A stretch of 64,000 nucleotides of DNA from Mauremys mutica (lineage: Eukaryota > Chordata > Testudines > Geoemydidae). The notes under the pieces are model-generated. The model worked only from the letters and a program-made list of their open reading frames with translations, did no database searches and was not told where the DNA came from. The stretch lies in the NCBI RefSeq assembly GCF_020497125.1, contig NC_059079.1, positions 53,641,114-53,705,113 on the forward strand, read 5' to 3'. Shown one piece after another: positions 54,156 through 64,000 of the stretch (position 1 is its first letter; each line of letters starts with the position of its first letter). Made by a program: the position numbers and the translations under genes.

Positions 54156-54530
54156 CAGGGCCGGCTCTAGGCACCAGCAAACCAAGCACATGCTTGGGGT
54201 AGCACATTTTCAGGGGCGGCATTCCGGCCATCTTTTTTTTTTGTTTTGTTTCGGGCAGCAAAATCCTAGAGCCGGCCATGGCAGCAGCAGCACGTTGTGC
54301 CCTGCGGCTGCTGCGGTTCGCGCCACAAGGGAGCAGGTCCCACACCTTGTGGCTGGGCCGGGCAGGGTCCGAGCAGGGGACAATCGGGCTGGGGGCCGCC
54401 CTGTGGGGCACACAGTGCTGCCTGCAGGTGCCGCAGGGTGACTGCCCCCTAGCACCACAGCCGGCATTGGGCGAAGCGGCTCGAGCCACCCAGGGACTGC
54501 GGCAGGGCGGCCAGAAGCAGCAGCAGTGGG
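54156..54530. repeat. hAT-type end plus GC-rich segment
   Basis: It starts CAGGGCCGGCTCTAGGCACC, with the complement CCTAGAGCCGGCC near 54265-54278. A GC-rich stretch continues to about 54530. Open frames here are compositional. Confidence 0.5.
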
Positions 54531-55234
54531 GTCATAGAGGGGTCAACACAATCTACAGAAGCTAATTGTGATGCTACAAACAGAGTTGTGACCATAGGTG
54601 AGAAATACCTAGTACATGAATTCTAAAAGCCAGTCCTGTGCAAGAATGAAACTATGGTAAAACAAACACAGGAAATGATTTAGAATTTCCTTTTGTTGAA
54701 AACTTTGAGTGTTCCATAGCTCAAGTCTTTAAGTTGCACGATTGTTTTATGCCTCTTTGATGGCGGGGTAGAGGACTGTCGCTTTTCCAATCCTTATTTT
54801 TCTGTTTATAGTCTGGACTGTGTCCTCATGAGTTACAAGAAGAAATGCAAACCAGCAGAAGCCATCTCTCTCCTTCAAACCTGCTGTATTCTCAAGCTCT
54901 CACCTACTGATGCATAAAGCAAAATTATTTGGATTAGTCACGCGATAACTTTCTCTCATTTATAGGAAATGTGTCTTTATTTAAAAGTTACACTCCTAAT
55001 TTTAAAATACTAATAAGCACAGCCCACAACTTGCACAGTGCTTTGGTAATCTGGAGTATGAGCTGGTGAAGAGGATTTCATGTTTGCATTTCAGAATCTA
55101 GAAGCAATGTATTGTTGCCAGTGACTACTGCGTTCTAGATCAATTTGAAGAATATGTTTGGGTATCTGTCCTCTTCCCTGTCTCCTTCATGCCCCAATTT
55201 AAAGGTGTCTCTTCTGACACACTACTAAAGGGAT

Positions 55235-55475
55235 GGGCCATGCCTGCACTACCACTTATGTCGTCAAAATGTCTGTTGCTCATGCCTCTTCCCCGAGTGA
55301 CATATGTTATGTTGGCATAAGTGCGTCATTGGCAGGCGAGCTTCTCCTACTGACATAGTTTCTGCCGCTCACTGGAGTGGCTTTTTGATGCTGACCGGAG
55401 AGCTCTCTCTCATTGGCATAGAGCGGCTTCACCACATGTGCTACAGAGGAGTAGCTGTACGGTCCAGCTGCAGCG
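55235..55475. repeat. DNA-element fragment
   Basis: ATGTTGGCATAAGTGCG and neighbouring text resemble the interior of a common turtle hAT-like family. The ends are not defined. Confidence 0.35.
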
Positions 55476-55589
55476 CTGTAAGTTGCCTTATTTTTCGGAC
55501 CCGTTTGCCATAGTCTGCAGACCCCCAAGGGTCCGCTGACCACAGGCTGAGACCCACTAAAAAAGCCAGATGACCGTTCTCCTCTGGCT

Positions 55590-56830
55590 AAGCCAGGAGA
55601 CATCCAACCTCAGGCGGGCCACTCCTCGGCATCTCCTTCTGGGACCATGTTGACTCCTGCCCAGGTGTGGCAGTCGAGTCCAACCCCATCTCGATCATCG
55701 GTGCCTACACAGCAGCTGCACCTCCTGTCCATGGCAGAAGCGTACCAGGCTGCTTGGCACCTCCTCCATCTGACGGCACTGTTCTCTCCTGCCAGGGAAG
55801 AACCCTCAGCACCAACATAGCTGCATCCTCCGGTGCACTCTAAAGGGAAGCCGGCTATGATGTCGAGGTGCTCCCCTTTGCCTTGTCCATCGGTGCCTAC
55901 CCGCTCCAACAGAGAGCTTACCCACTCCCTGAGCTCTCGACATTCGAGGCATTGAGGATCAGCTCTTCTGTGGTCTTCAGTGTCTGAGACCTTGGAGTCT
56001 GAGTCTGACTCCTATAGCTCAGGAAGGAGCAGAAGTCGTAGAGTGAGATTGGGTAGAGACAGACGAGAGCATCAGGCGTGGCCTCCACAGTGGCAGAACC
56101 CGCCTCAGTGGCCCTTCTGGACCCCCTGGGCTTTTCAACCAGGGCCAGGAAGGAACCCAGGGCCCACAATCAGCAACATCTTCACCCCTTTCATACTGCC
56201 TTCCATGGTGCATCTGCCCTGTGCCTCCGGCCCAGTCATTGACTCCGGCACCGTGTTCGGCTCTGACTTTGGCAGCAGCCTTCACAGCATCGATGCACCC
56301 ATCTCCCACGCCTGCACCATTGTTGACGTCGACCTTGATGCAGACACCTATGGCCCTGGTACTGATGTCGGCACCAGGCCCCCCTGCCACCCACTGCCAA
56401 ATGCAGTGAGCGGTGGTATTTCATGTCCTCCAGAGGCTTTGAGCATCTGTATTCCCACCCGCCGCTGGACTCACTGGTGGTGTATGCAGCTAACCAGTGG
56501 GAGAGACAGGGTTTCCAAGGTCCTTCCCCAAAGAATAGGGATGCTAAATGCCTAGATCTTGTGGGTAGAAAGCTCTACTCGACTAGTGGTTTGCAGCTCC
56601 ATATTGCTAACCAACAGGCCATTGTGAGCAGGTACCTTTGTAACACCTGTGCAGCAATGGTGAAGTTCACGGAGCTTGTCCCTTCAGATTCCCAATTGGA
56701 GTTCACCATCTTGGTGGAAGAAGGGAAATTAGTCTCCTGGGCCTCCTTGCAGGCAGCTTTAGATGCTGCAGATGCTGCCACTAGAGTGATGACAACGGGG
56801 GTGGGTATGTGGGGGGGGCACTGACTGCAA
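55590..56830 (+). pseudogene. DIRS gag-like region
   Basis: The frame from 55980 begins with a Ser/Arg-rich stretch (SYSSGRSRSRRVRLGRDRR) and a Pro/Trp-rich part. A later frame holds WASLQAALDAADAATRV, typical of the DIRS capsid-like C-terminus. Broken by several frame changes. Confidence 0.65.
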
Positions 56831-57339
56831 GTCTCAGGGTTACCCTATAAGGTCCAGCGAACCATTCAGGACCTTCCGTTTGAGGGTGAGACTGTTTTCA
56901 GAGAAGACAGACAAACGGCTCCACAGCCTAAAAGATTCCCGAGCGACCCTCAGATCCTTGGGCTTGCATACCCCTGCCACACAGTGGAGACACTTCCGCC
57001 TGCAACCTCCTCAAAGGTTCCAGCAGCAGAACCGCCAGGACAATTCTCGGAGGAGGAACCGGAGTGGCAGGAGGAGGCAACATCCCTCTGCTAATCAAGG
57101 CTCTGGCCGGCCCTAAAGCGGCCTTTTGAGGGTGTGATCGAGGATGGCGTTCCAGACCAGAGACTGGATCTATCCCGTCTTACCTTTTTTTCTCCCAATT
57201 ATCCCCTTTCCACCGTGCATGGTCCCATATCACATCGGTCCACTGAGTGCTCTGCATGGTAGAGAGGGGATACTCCATCCAGTTCTGTGCCCTCTCGCCC
57301 TCCCAGCCCCCTTCCCCATCCCTCTTCAGGGACTCTTCT

Positions 57340-57890
57340 CATGAGCAACTTCTCATTCAGGAGGTGCAGTTGTTCCTAGCACTAGGGGCGGTGGAGGAGG
57401 TTCCACTGGAACACAGGGGTAAGGGTTTCTATTCTCGCTATTTCCTAATACCAAAGGCCAGGCCTATGCTGGACCTGCGGGACCTCAATAAGTTTGTGAG
57501 GAAACTCAGGTTCCACAAGGTCTCCCTGGCCTCCATCATCCCTTCACTGGATCCAGCAGACTAGTATGCCACCCTCGACTTGAAGGGTGCATATTTTCAC
57601 ATAACAATTGCGTACTACCCCAGAAAGTTTCTGGTCAATGGTTCCCATTACCAATTTACTGTCCTCCCGTTCGGCCTGTCAGCAGCACCTTGAGTATTCA
57701 CCAAGTGCATCACAGTCGTCACCGCCTTTCTGTGGAGACATCAGGTGCAGGTGTTTCTGTACCTCGACGGCTGGCTGGTCAAAGGCCACTCCAGGGCTCA
57801 GGTGGAAGCGCCGGTGGCATTTATCAGAGCCACCTTCAAGAATCTGGGCCTGTTACTGAATGAAGCCAAATCAACTCTGTCCCCAGTCCA
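57340..57890 (+). pseudogene. DIRS reverse transcriptase
   Basis: Motifs in order: FYSRYFLIPK, RPMLDLRDLNKFV, LDLKGAYFHITI, FTVLPFGLSAAP and VFLYLDGWLVKG. The usual YLDD box reads YLDG, and stops at about 57562 and 57691 interrupt the frame. Inactive. Confidence 0.85.
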
Positions 57891-58560
57891 GAGATAGAGT
57901 TCATAGGGTCGGTACTGGACTCAACACAAGCCAGAGCATTGCTCCCACAGGTGAGATTTCAGGCCCTCAACACCATGATCCAGGGACTCATGCAGTTCCC
58001 CACCATCACCGCGAGAAATTGCCTGAAGCTTCTCGGGCACATGGCAGCCTGTACATACGTGGTACGACATGCCAAACTCAGGCTTCATCCGCTTTAGTCA
58101 TGGCTTGTGTCAGTGCACAGACCTGCCAGGGACAGCTTGGACAGGATCGTGACCCTGCCTCGCCCTATCCTCGACTCGCTCCCGTGGTGGACGAACATTC
58201 AGCAGGTGTGCTCAGGAGTTCCCTTCACTGCCCCACAGCCATCCCTAGTGCTGGTGATGGACGCATCAGATTTCGGATGGGGAGCTCATCTGGGGGACCA
58301 CAGGACTCAGAGCCTCTGGTTGCAGACAGATCTCCGTCTTCATATCAATGTCAGGGAGGTCAGAATGGTGCACCTAGCGTGTCAGTCATTCCGCCCTTAT
58401 CTAACAGGTCGATGTGTATCGGTCACTACGGACAATATGACTGGGATGATCTATATCAACAAATGGGAGTGCACGCTCCTCTCCCCTGTGCCAGGAAGCC
58501 CTCAGGCTATGGGACTTCTGTATAGAACACTCAATCTATAGGCGTCGTACCTTCCTGGGG
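57890..58560 (+). pseudogene. DIRS RNase H region
   Basis: The acidic residues are visible in VMDASDFGWGAHL, NVREVRMVHLACQSF and VTTDNMTGMIYINKWE. The upstream thumb-like block is frame-shifted. Confidence 0.75.
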
Positions 58561-58929
58561 TCCAGAACGAGCTGGCGGACCACCTCAGCAGGTCGTTCCA
58601 CAGCCACGAGTGGTCCCTTCGCCTGGACGTCGCATGTTCACTCTTCCAGAGGTGGGGCTGTCCCCTGATCAACCTCTTCACCACGTGACGCAACAGGAAG
58701 TGTCAGCAGTTCTGCTCCTTCCAGAATCATCATCTGGTTTCCACAGCGGATGCGTTCTTCTTCCATTGTGGGGGACCTCTTCTATACACCTTGCCGCCTA
58801 TACTGCTTGTCCACAAGGTCCTGCTCAAGATCTGCAGAGACTGGGCGTGGGTCATTCTCATAGCACCAGCCTGGCCCCGTCAGCATTGGTACACGTCTCT
58901 CCTAGACATGTCCGTGGGAGCCCTGATTA

Positions 58930-59661
58930 CCTTGCCACTCTTCCCAGGCCTTCTCAGTCGGGATCACTGGCGTCTCCAACACCTGAACCTGGAGTCGCTC
59001 CATCTCACAGCATGGAGGCTCCATGGCTGAATCTATTCAAGCTTTCCTATTCAGAACAAGTCAGACAGGTCTTTCTCGGCGTAGGAAACCCTCCACTCCA
59101 CATACCTGGCCAAGTGGAAGAGATTTTCAATCTGGTCAGCACAGTGCAACTTGCCTTTGGCACTAGCCTCAGTGCCCCACATTTTGGATTATCTTCTCCA
59201 CTTGAAGCAGGAGGGTCTCTCCTTGTCTTCTATAAGAGTGCACCTGGCTGCCATCTTGGCTTTCCATCTGGGGGTACAGGGCCATTCAATTTTTGCTAGC
59301 CCTTTGGTCAGCTGCTTCCAGAAGGGCCTTGACAGGTTGTACCTGCACGTCTGCCAACTGGTTCCTGCTTGGGACCTCAACTTGGTCCTCTCTAGCTCAT
59401 GGGGCATCCCTTTGAGCCTTTAGCAACATACTCCCTGCCTTGTCTTACATGGTCGTGTTCCTGGTGGCGATAACTTCAGCCCGGAGGGTGTCTGAGCTCA
59501 GGGCCCTAATGTCAGAGCCGCCCTACACCGTATTTTATAAGGACAAGGTTCAGCTCAAGCCCAATCCGGCCTTCCTCCCAAATGTTGTGTCACAGTTCTA
59601 CATCAACCAGGACAGTTTCCTCCCAGTTTTCTGCATACACAAATTTGCAGAGGTACAATAG
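58930..59661 (+). pseudogene. DIRS tyrosine recombinase, C-terminally truncated
   Basis: Blocks LDYLLHLKQEGLSLSSIRVH and VAITSARRVSELRALMSEP are present; the latter holds the first catalytic arginine. The frame ends at 59661, before the HxxR and tyrosine boxes, so no strand transfer is possible. Confidence 0.75.
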
Positions 59662-59664
59662 GGT

Positions 59665-60326
59665 TGAGGTCTGTTATTTCTCACCTTTATATATTTATGT
59701 ATTTATTTAAAAACATCTTTACTGTTAACAAGCATATTATCTCTGGAGACACAAATCCACAGTTTGAGACCTGCAAAACCTAAGCATCTCTAATGGTATC
59801 TTATAGACTGAAGAGTGACATCGCCGCTCCTCTCCCTGCACATTCCTCAAAACCCCACTTTTTTGACAAAAAGTCGGGATGGCCAGGACAGGGCTGAAAA
59901 AAGGGACTGGCCCAGCCAAAACGGGTTGTGTGGTCACCCTAGGCACACAGTGGTACAGAAGACTCTCTCCCAAATATCCATCCATGCATATCTAGCCACC
60001 CATTCATGCTTGTCCATCCTAATCTAATTTAAGGTGTTTCTCATGCACCCATGATCCTAGTAGCTGGTTACTTATACAGCTATATTGCAGACTATGTAAA
60101 GATTGGTAAAAAGTCACACAGCAGGCCAGGGTAAGAAATCAGCCTTCTATATATATATATATAGAAACAATAAGAAGAAAAGAGAGTGAAACCCCCAAAG
60201 AGGACAGGACTAGCAGCGAGTGTCAGCAGCATTGGGACTCTGAGTGGAGCTGTCTCCACCTGAGTGTTATGCTCCATCTCAGCTCAAACTGTCCAATTGG
60301 GGCTGCTGGGAAAGCTGGGTCCAAGT
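59665..60326. other. Flank between DIRS and the C3-like last exon
   Basis: It holds a (TA)n tract at about 60149-60164 and, near 59930, GTGTGGTCACCCTA, which resembles one end of the GGGTGACCAGA MITE. It should include the 3' untranslated region of the C3-like gene; no clear minus-strand AATAAA is seen close to the stop. Confidence 0.4.
60148..60165. repeat. (TA)n microsatellite
   Basis: A run of alternating T and A of about 16-18 bases. Confidence 0.9.
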
Positions 60327-60468
60327 TTAGGTTGGGCAGCCAAACATGGTCATGGTTTCAGAGAACTCAAGGAATTCCTGGCAGAGGTTCTGGAAATCCG
60401 GCTTCCGGCATTCGTCCTCGTTGGGCCACTTCTCGATCCAGGTGTCCTTGCCAATGATGTAGGATAGC
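60327..60468 (-). CDS. C3: Complement C3-like, last exon
   Basis: 142 nt coding for one carried base plus 46 residues and TAA (60329-60327). It contains YIIGKDTWIEKWPNEDEC and ends MFGCPT, the C-terminal part of the NTR/C345C domain of C3. The GCPT end and cysteine spacing point to C3 rather than C4 or C5. The acceptor CGTCCCAG has a good pyrimidine tract. The open frame continues upstream into that tract as LLPVRPR, resembling the mammalian LLPTKDK. No AG is available just upstream, so I prefer the shorter exon. C3 is a secreted plasma protein central to the complement cascade. Confidence 0.9.
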
Positions 60469-61379
60469 CTGGGACGGACAGGCAGAAGGGTGAGCAATGA
60501 AGCACAAAATGTGTTCAATTTGTTTGCTCAGTTCCTCAAGGGCAGCCGGGTTTGCCTAAGGGCATGGCCAGCGGGTATGGCAGGCCAGGGGAGGCTGAGT
60601 GTCCTCAAACAGCCAGGCGTGGCCCCACTCATGCTCCTCCACAAGCCCTATCCTGCTTCCCCCTGGCCACAGCCCACATAGGGCTAGGGCTAGGGCTAGC
60701 ATGGGCTGGCCTGCGGCTCGGGACTTGAGGCAGTTGGGTGCCCCTGGTGATGGGGGCCCCCCAGCTCTGGTGCTCCCTGGCGCTCCAGGGCTGGTGGCGC
60801 TTGAGGTGCTGGGGACAGAGCACACAGCGCTCCAGGGCTGGGGGCACTTGGGATGCGGCACCTGGTGCTCCGGGGCTGAGGGCACAGGGGCTGCAGCACC
60901 CAATGCTTCAGGGCTGTGGGGGGCTCAGGTTGGCCAGCTGGAGCGGCCCAGAACTGGGGCCGGGGGGCTGGCAGCCACGGTGGCGGGCTCGGGGCTCCGG
61001 TGGGAAAGGGAGACAGGCAGGGCTGGGGTCTAGCCTCCCAAAACAGGCGGCTCACACTCCACCCATGCCTAAGGGCCACATCTGACTTGCAGAGAAACAG
61101 TGGGTTTCCTCCCCTCTCATAGGTCCAGCCCATGGAGTATGGAGGGACTACAGATCCCAGCATGCAATGCTCCAGATACAGCATGAGGATGGAACTTTTA
61201 GCCTCTGTGAGCTGCATCTTTGTTGGTAAAGGTCATTTTTAGGTGCTGTTTTTACCCTAATTAATTATAGTTCCACCCAGTTGAAACCGAAGTGATTTAG
61301 GAACAACTGTGGCTGGATGCAGGGACCATGAAATTGCACTGACAATGTGATTTGTGCTGGTGAAATAGTTGGGTAGCCC

Positions 61380-61640
61380 CTGTGAGGAAAGGTGGTCCAG
61401 GGTTAGACTAAGAAGCGAACCTGGATTCAATTCCCAGCAACTCCAGAAACTTTCTTTTGGTACTTTGAAGATGTCACCTAAGGCCAGTCAGTGGGAGTTA
61501 GGAGCCTCAACACCATTGAGGACCTGGACCGTAGGCTGTCTGTGCCTCAGTTTACCAATCCGTTAAATGAGGGTAATAACGCTGCCCTGCCTCCCGTAGT
61601 GAGAATAAAAACATTCGATATTGTGAGGCTCTCAGAAAGT
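61380..61640 (+). repeat. MIR in duplication unit A
   Basis: GGATTCAATTCCCAGCAAC, CTGTGCCTCAGTTTACC and AATGAGGGTAATAACGCTG are in MIR order. The same MIR recurs at about 63490-63745 in unit B, so it predates the duplication. Confidence 0.75.
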
Positions 61641-61741
61641 ACAGTAATGGGGGCCTGATAGGTACCTAAAATAGGGTAATTAGTTAAGGGCGTGTCTGCT
61701 TGAAAGTGACTAACGCAGGGTAACCACAGGAGGCTACTTAC

Positions 61742-61856
61742 TCAGCTTTCCTGGGCCACAAGTCGTAGTCTTTGTTACGCTCCAGCCTCAGAGACTCCCT
61801 GCATTTTATGTGGCTGATGAATGGGCGGGTTTTTCCTTGTGGATCTTCATCAGTCC
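61742..61856 (-). CDS. C3: Complement C3-like penultimate exon, copy A
   Basis: 115 nt with two bases before and two after 37 whole codons. Acceptor CCCTAG, donor GA|GTAAGT. Encodes [18 protein letters not shown] and ends YDLWPRKA, the start of the C3 NTR domain. It joins the last exon in frame. It differs from copy B at few positions, including P for Q and D for N. Confidence 0.88.
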
Positions 61857-62039
61857 CTAGGGCGGGGGTGAAAAAAGATGTCACATATAAGAGCAGAGTG
61901 AGGAGGAGATAATACGGGGTGGAGAGGGATGAAGACGAAAGGAACAGAGAAGAGGAGACTCCTAGGTGTTCTCTTGAGGTTTCAGTACAAATTCAGCCCC
62001 AGTGTGACTGCAACGATAACCAATCACTGAAGCTCCAGC

Positions 62040-62305
62040 AGTCATTAGAGACAGGAAGGACCATCTTGTGGTTGTGGCACCAGGCTGGGCCTGAAGAGGT
62101 CAGGCCTCAGCTCCTGTTTCTGCCACAGACTCCTGGTGTGACCTTGCACAAGTCACTCGATCTCCCTGGGACTCAATTCCCCACCTGTGAAATGGGGCTA
62201 ATAAATCCACCCAGTGTTGATTTAGATTGTAACCTCGTCAAGGCAGGGGTTGTATCTGGATATGTCCAGTGCTTAGCACAAGGGGTCCGTAATCTCAGGT
62301 AATAA
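62040..62305 (+). repeat. MIR SINE
   Basis: GTGACCTTGCACAAGTCACT, CTCAATTCCCCACCTGTG and AAATGGGGCTAATAAATCC. It lies between the two duplication units. Confidence 0.7.
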
Positions 62306-62311
62306 AAATAA

Positions 62312-62580
62312 TTAGGTTTCAGAGTAGCAGCCGTGTTAGTCTGTATCCGCAAAAAAAACAGGAGTACTTGTGGCACCTTAAAGACTAACAAATTTATTTT
62401 AGCATGAGCTTTCGTGAGCTAAAGCTCACTTCTTCGGATGCATAGAATGGAACACACAGACAGGAGATATTTATACATACAGAGAACATGAAAAGGTGGA
62501 AGTATGCATACCAACAGGCAGAGTCTAATCAATTGAGATGAGCTATCGTTAGCAGGAGGAAAAAAAACTTTTTGACATAT
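62312..62580 (-). repeat. High-copy turtle retroposon, antisense
   Basis: TTTCAGAGTAGCAGCCGTGT, GTACTTGTGGCACCTTAAAG and GAGCTTTCGTGAGCTAAAGC are complements of the family seen at 18718. Present only between the duplication units. Confidence 0.7.
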
Positions 62581-62945
62581 CAGCTCCCAGTGAGTGAAGC
62601 TGCTTTGAGCTCAGTTAGATCCCTGCTTCCTTTGCCTTTATATTGATTTATAAAAGTCAGCATAGAGAAAGAGAGACTCCACCTCCCCTATAGCTGCTTG
62701 GGCCAATGGCCTCCAAGTCTGGGCTTCCTGGTGCTGCGGGGCTTGAGGCGCTGGGGCCGCAGCACACGATGCTCCTGGGCAGGGGGCACTGGGGCTGCAG
62801 CACCTGGTACTCCGGGGCTGGGGATGCTGGGGCTGCGGCACCCAAGGCTTCAGCGCTGGGGGCACTCAGGTTGGCCGGCCAGAGTGGCCCGGGGCTGGGG
62901 CAGGAGGGCTGGCAGCTATGGTGGCAGGCTGGGGGCTCCAGCAGG

Positions 62946-63135
62946 AGGGAGGGATAGCCCAGTGGTTTGAGCATTGGCCTGCTAAACCCCAGGTTAGGAG
63001 CTCAATCCTTGAGGGAGCCATTTAGGGATCTGGAGCTAAAATCTGTTTTGGGATTGGTCCTGCTTTAAGCAGTGGATTGGACTAAATGACCTCCTGAGGT
63101 CCCTTCCAACCCTGATACTCTATGATTCTATGAGG
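62946..63135 (+). repeat. Turtle tRNA-derived SINE in unit B only
   Basis: Box A TAGCCCAGTGGTTTGAGC and tail GGATTGGACTAAATGACC...TCTATGATTCTATGA. The matching point in unit A (about 61005) has no SINE. Confidence 0.88.
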
Positions 63136-63856
63136 GGCAGAGGACGGGCAGGGCTGGGGTCTAGCCTTCCCAAACAGGCGGCTCACACTCCACCTGTGCC
63201 TAAGGGCCACATCTGACTTGCAGAGAAACAGTGGGTTGCCTCCCCTCTCATAGGTCCAGAGAGACTACAGATCCCAGCATGCAATGCTCCAGATACAGCA
63301 TGAGGATGGAACTTTCAGCCTCTGTGAGCTGCATCTTTGTTGCTGATGCTCATTTTTAGGTGCAGTTTATACCCTAATTAATTATATTTCCACCCAATTT
63401 AAACCTAAGTGATATAACTGTGGCTGGATGCAGGGACCACGAAATTGCACTGTCAATGTGATTTGCGCTGGTGAAATAGTTGGGTAGCCCCTGTGAGGAA
63501 TGGTGGTCCAGGGTTAGACTACGAGGCAAACCTGGATTCAATTCCCAGCAACTCCAGAAACTTCCTTTTGGTACTTTGGAGAGATCACTTAAGTCCAGTC
63601 AGTGAGAGTTAGGTGCCTCAATACCTTTGAGGACCTGGACCTTAGGCTGTCTGTGCCTCAGTTTACCCATCCGTTAAATGAGGGTAATAACGCTGCCCTG
63701 CCTCCCGTAGTGAGAATAAATACATTCGATATTGTGAGGCTCTGAGAAAGTACAGTAATGGGGGCCTGATAGGTACCTAAAATAGATAGGGTAATTAGTT
63801 AAGGGCGTGTCTGCTTGAAAGTGACTAACGCAGGGTAACCACAGGAGGCTACTTAC

Positions 63857-63971
63857 TCAGCTTTCCTGGGCCACAAGTCGTAGTCTTTGTTACGCTCCAG
63901 CCTCAGAGACTCCCTGCATTTTATGTGGCTGATGAATTGGCGGGTTTTTCCTTGTGGATTTTCATCAGTTC
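63857..63971 (-). CDS. C3: Complement C3-like penultimate exon, copy B
   Basis: Same length, phases and donor as copy A; acceptor CCCAG. Encodes [18 protein letters not shown] and ends YDLWPRKA. The Gln and Asn match mammalian C3 (TDENPR, HQYIS) better than copy A does, so B may be the older form. Both are open with intact splice sites. The rest of the gene lies beyond the right edge. Confidence 0.88.
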
Positions 63972-64000
63972 CTGGGAAGGAGGGAGAGGGTGAAAAAAGA

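Larger units (their letters stand above)
55590..59665 (+). mobile_element. DIRS-type retrotransposon, degraded
   Basis: The order of gag-like, RT, RNase H and tyrosine recombinase pieces on plus is that of DIRS elements. Stops and frameshifts occur throughout and the recombinase is cut short. Terminal inverted repeats were not found. The element lies in the intergenic space between the C3-like and MROH2B-like genes. Confidence 0.85.
60700..61941. repeat. Tandem duplication, unit A
   Basis: This unit is closely similar to 62700-64000 across a GC-rich stretch, a MIR-like stretch, exon copy A and flanking intron. The offset is about 2.1 kb, enlarged in B by a SINE. The GC-rich part (60730-61040) carries loose repeats of a GGGGCTGxGGxGCTxGGG type. 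Confidence 0.9.
62700..64000. repeat. Tandem duplication, unit B
   Basis: Counterpart of 60700-61941, running to the right edge of the window. It differs by a SINE insertion at about 62948-63132, a few small indels and scattered substitutions. Confidence 0.9.

Noticed and set aside
54010..54565. 143- and 127-codon frames near 54200-54500
   Set aside because: Compositional frames over a hAT-type end and GC-rich segment; no conserved domain.
60696..61217. 173-codon minus and 144-codon plus frames
   Set aside because: The GC-rich repeat in the duplicated C3 intron gives long frames on both strands with Pro/Ala/Gly bias. Unit B shows disrupted equivalents.

Overview
The window looks like nuclear DNA of a cryptodiran (hidden-necked) turtle. 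It carries tRNA-derived SINEs of the turtle Cry/polIII type (box A, box B and a CR1-like tail), many CR1 LINE pieces in both orientations, a DIRS-type retrotransposon, Gypsy/ERV LTRs, many small hAT and pogo-like DNA elements, and multi-exon vertebrate genes with GT-AG introns. There is no bacterial-type gene organisation, no CRISPR array and no credible tRNA or rRNA gene.

Layout. (1) 1-1735: left-edge relic of a Polinton/adintovirus-like element, with a broken integrase and a second broken virus-type ORF, both on the minus strand. (2) 2165-2600: about four copies of a ~130-bp minisatellite. (3) 2695-52335: a complete MROH2B-like gene (maestro HEAT-like repeat family) on the minus strand. I could place 42 coding exons with consistent splice phases. 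They join to 4,905 nt, or 1,634 codons plus a stop, with no frame break. Its introns hold nearly all the other repeats: CR1, SINEs, MIRs, a Gypsy/ERV fragment with a proline-tRNA-like primer site and a gag remnant, LTRs, hAT MITEs and a pogo-like element. (4) 52336-60326: intergenic, with an antisense CR1 piece, hAT-type fragments and a ~4-kb degraded DIRS element on the plus strand (gag-like, RT, RNase H, truncated tyrosine recombinase). (5) 60327-64000: the 3' end of a complement C3-like gene on the minus strand. Its last exon is at 60327-60468 and its penultimate exon is present twice (61742-61856 and 63857-63971) inside a ~2.1-kb tandem duplication.

The two host genes are co-oriented, with C3 upstream of MROH2B-like. 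MROH proteins are large HEAT-repeat scaffolds of poorly known function. The C3 exons encode the C-terminal NTR/C345C domain. Nothing in the sequence links their functions.

Most notable observations: the duplicated C3 exon, whose length of 115 nt makes joint inclusion run into a stop at once, so only one copy can be used per mRNA; a triple nest (hAT MITE in an LTR in a CR1) and a double nest (hAT MITE in a pogo-like element) with exact target-site duplications; a 351-bp tandem duplication that doubles the TATA box of an LTR; and a Polinton relic directly downstream of the MROH2B-like stop codon.
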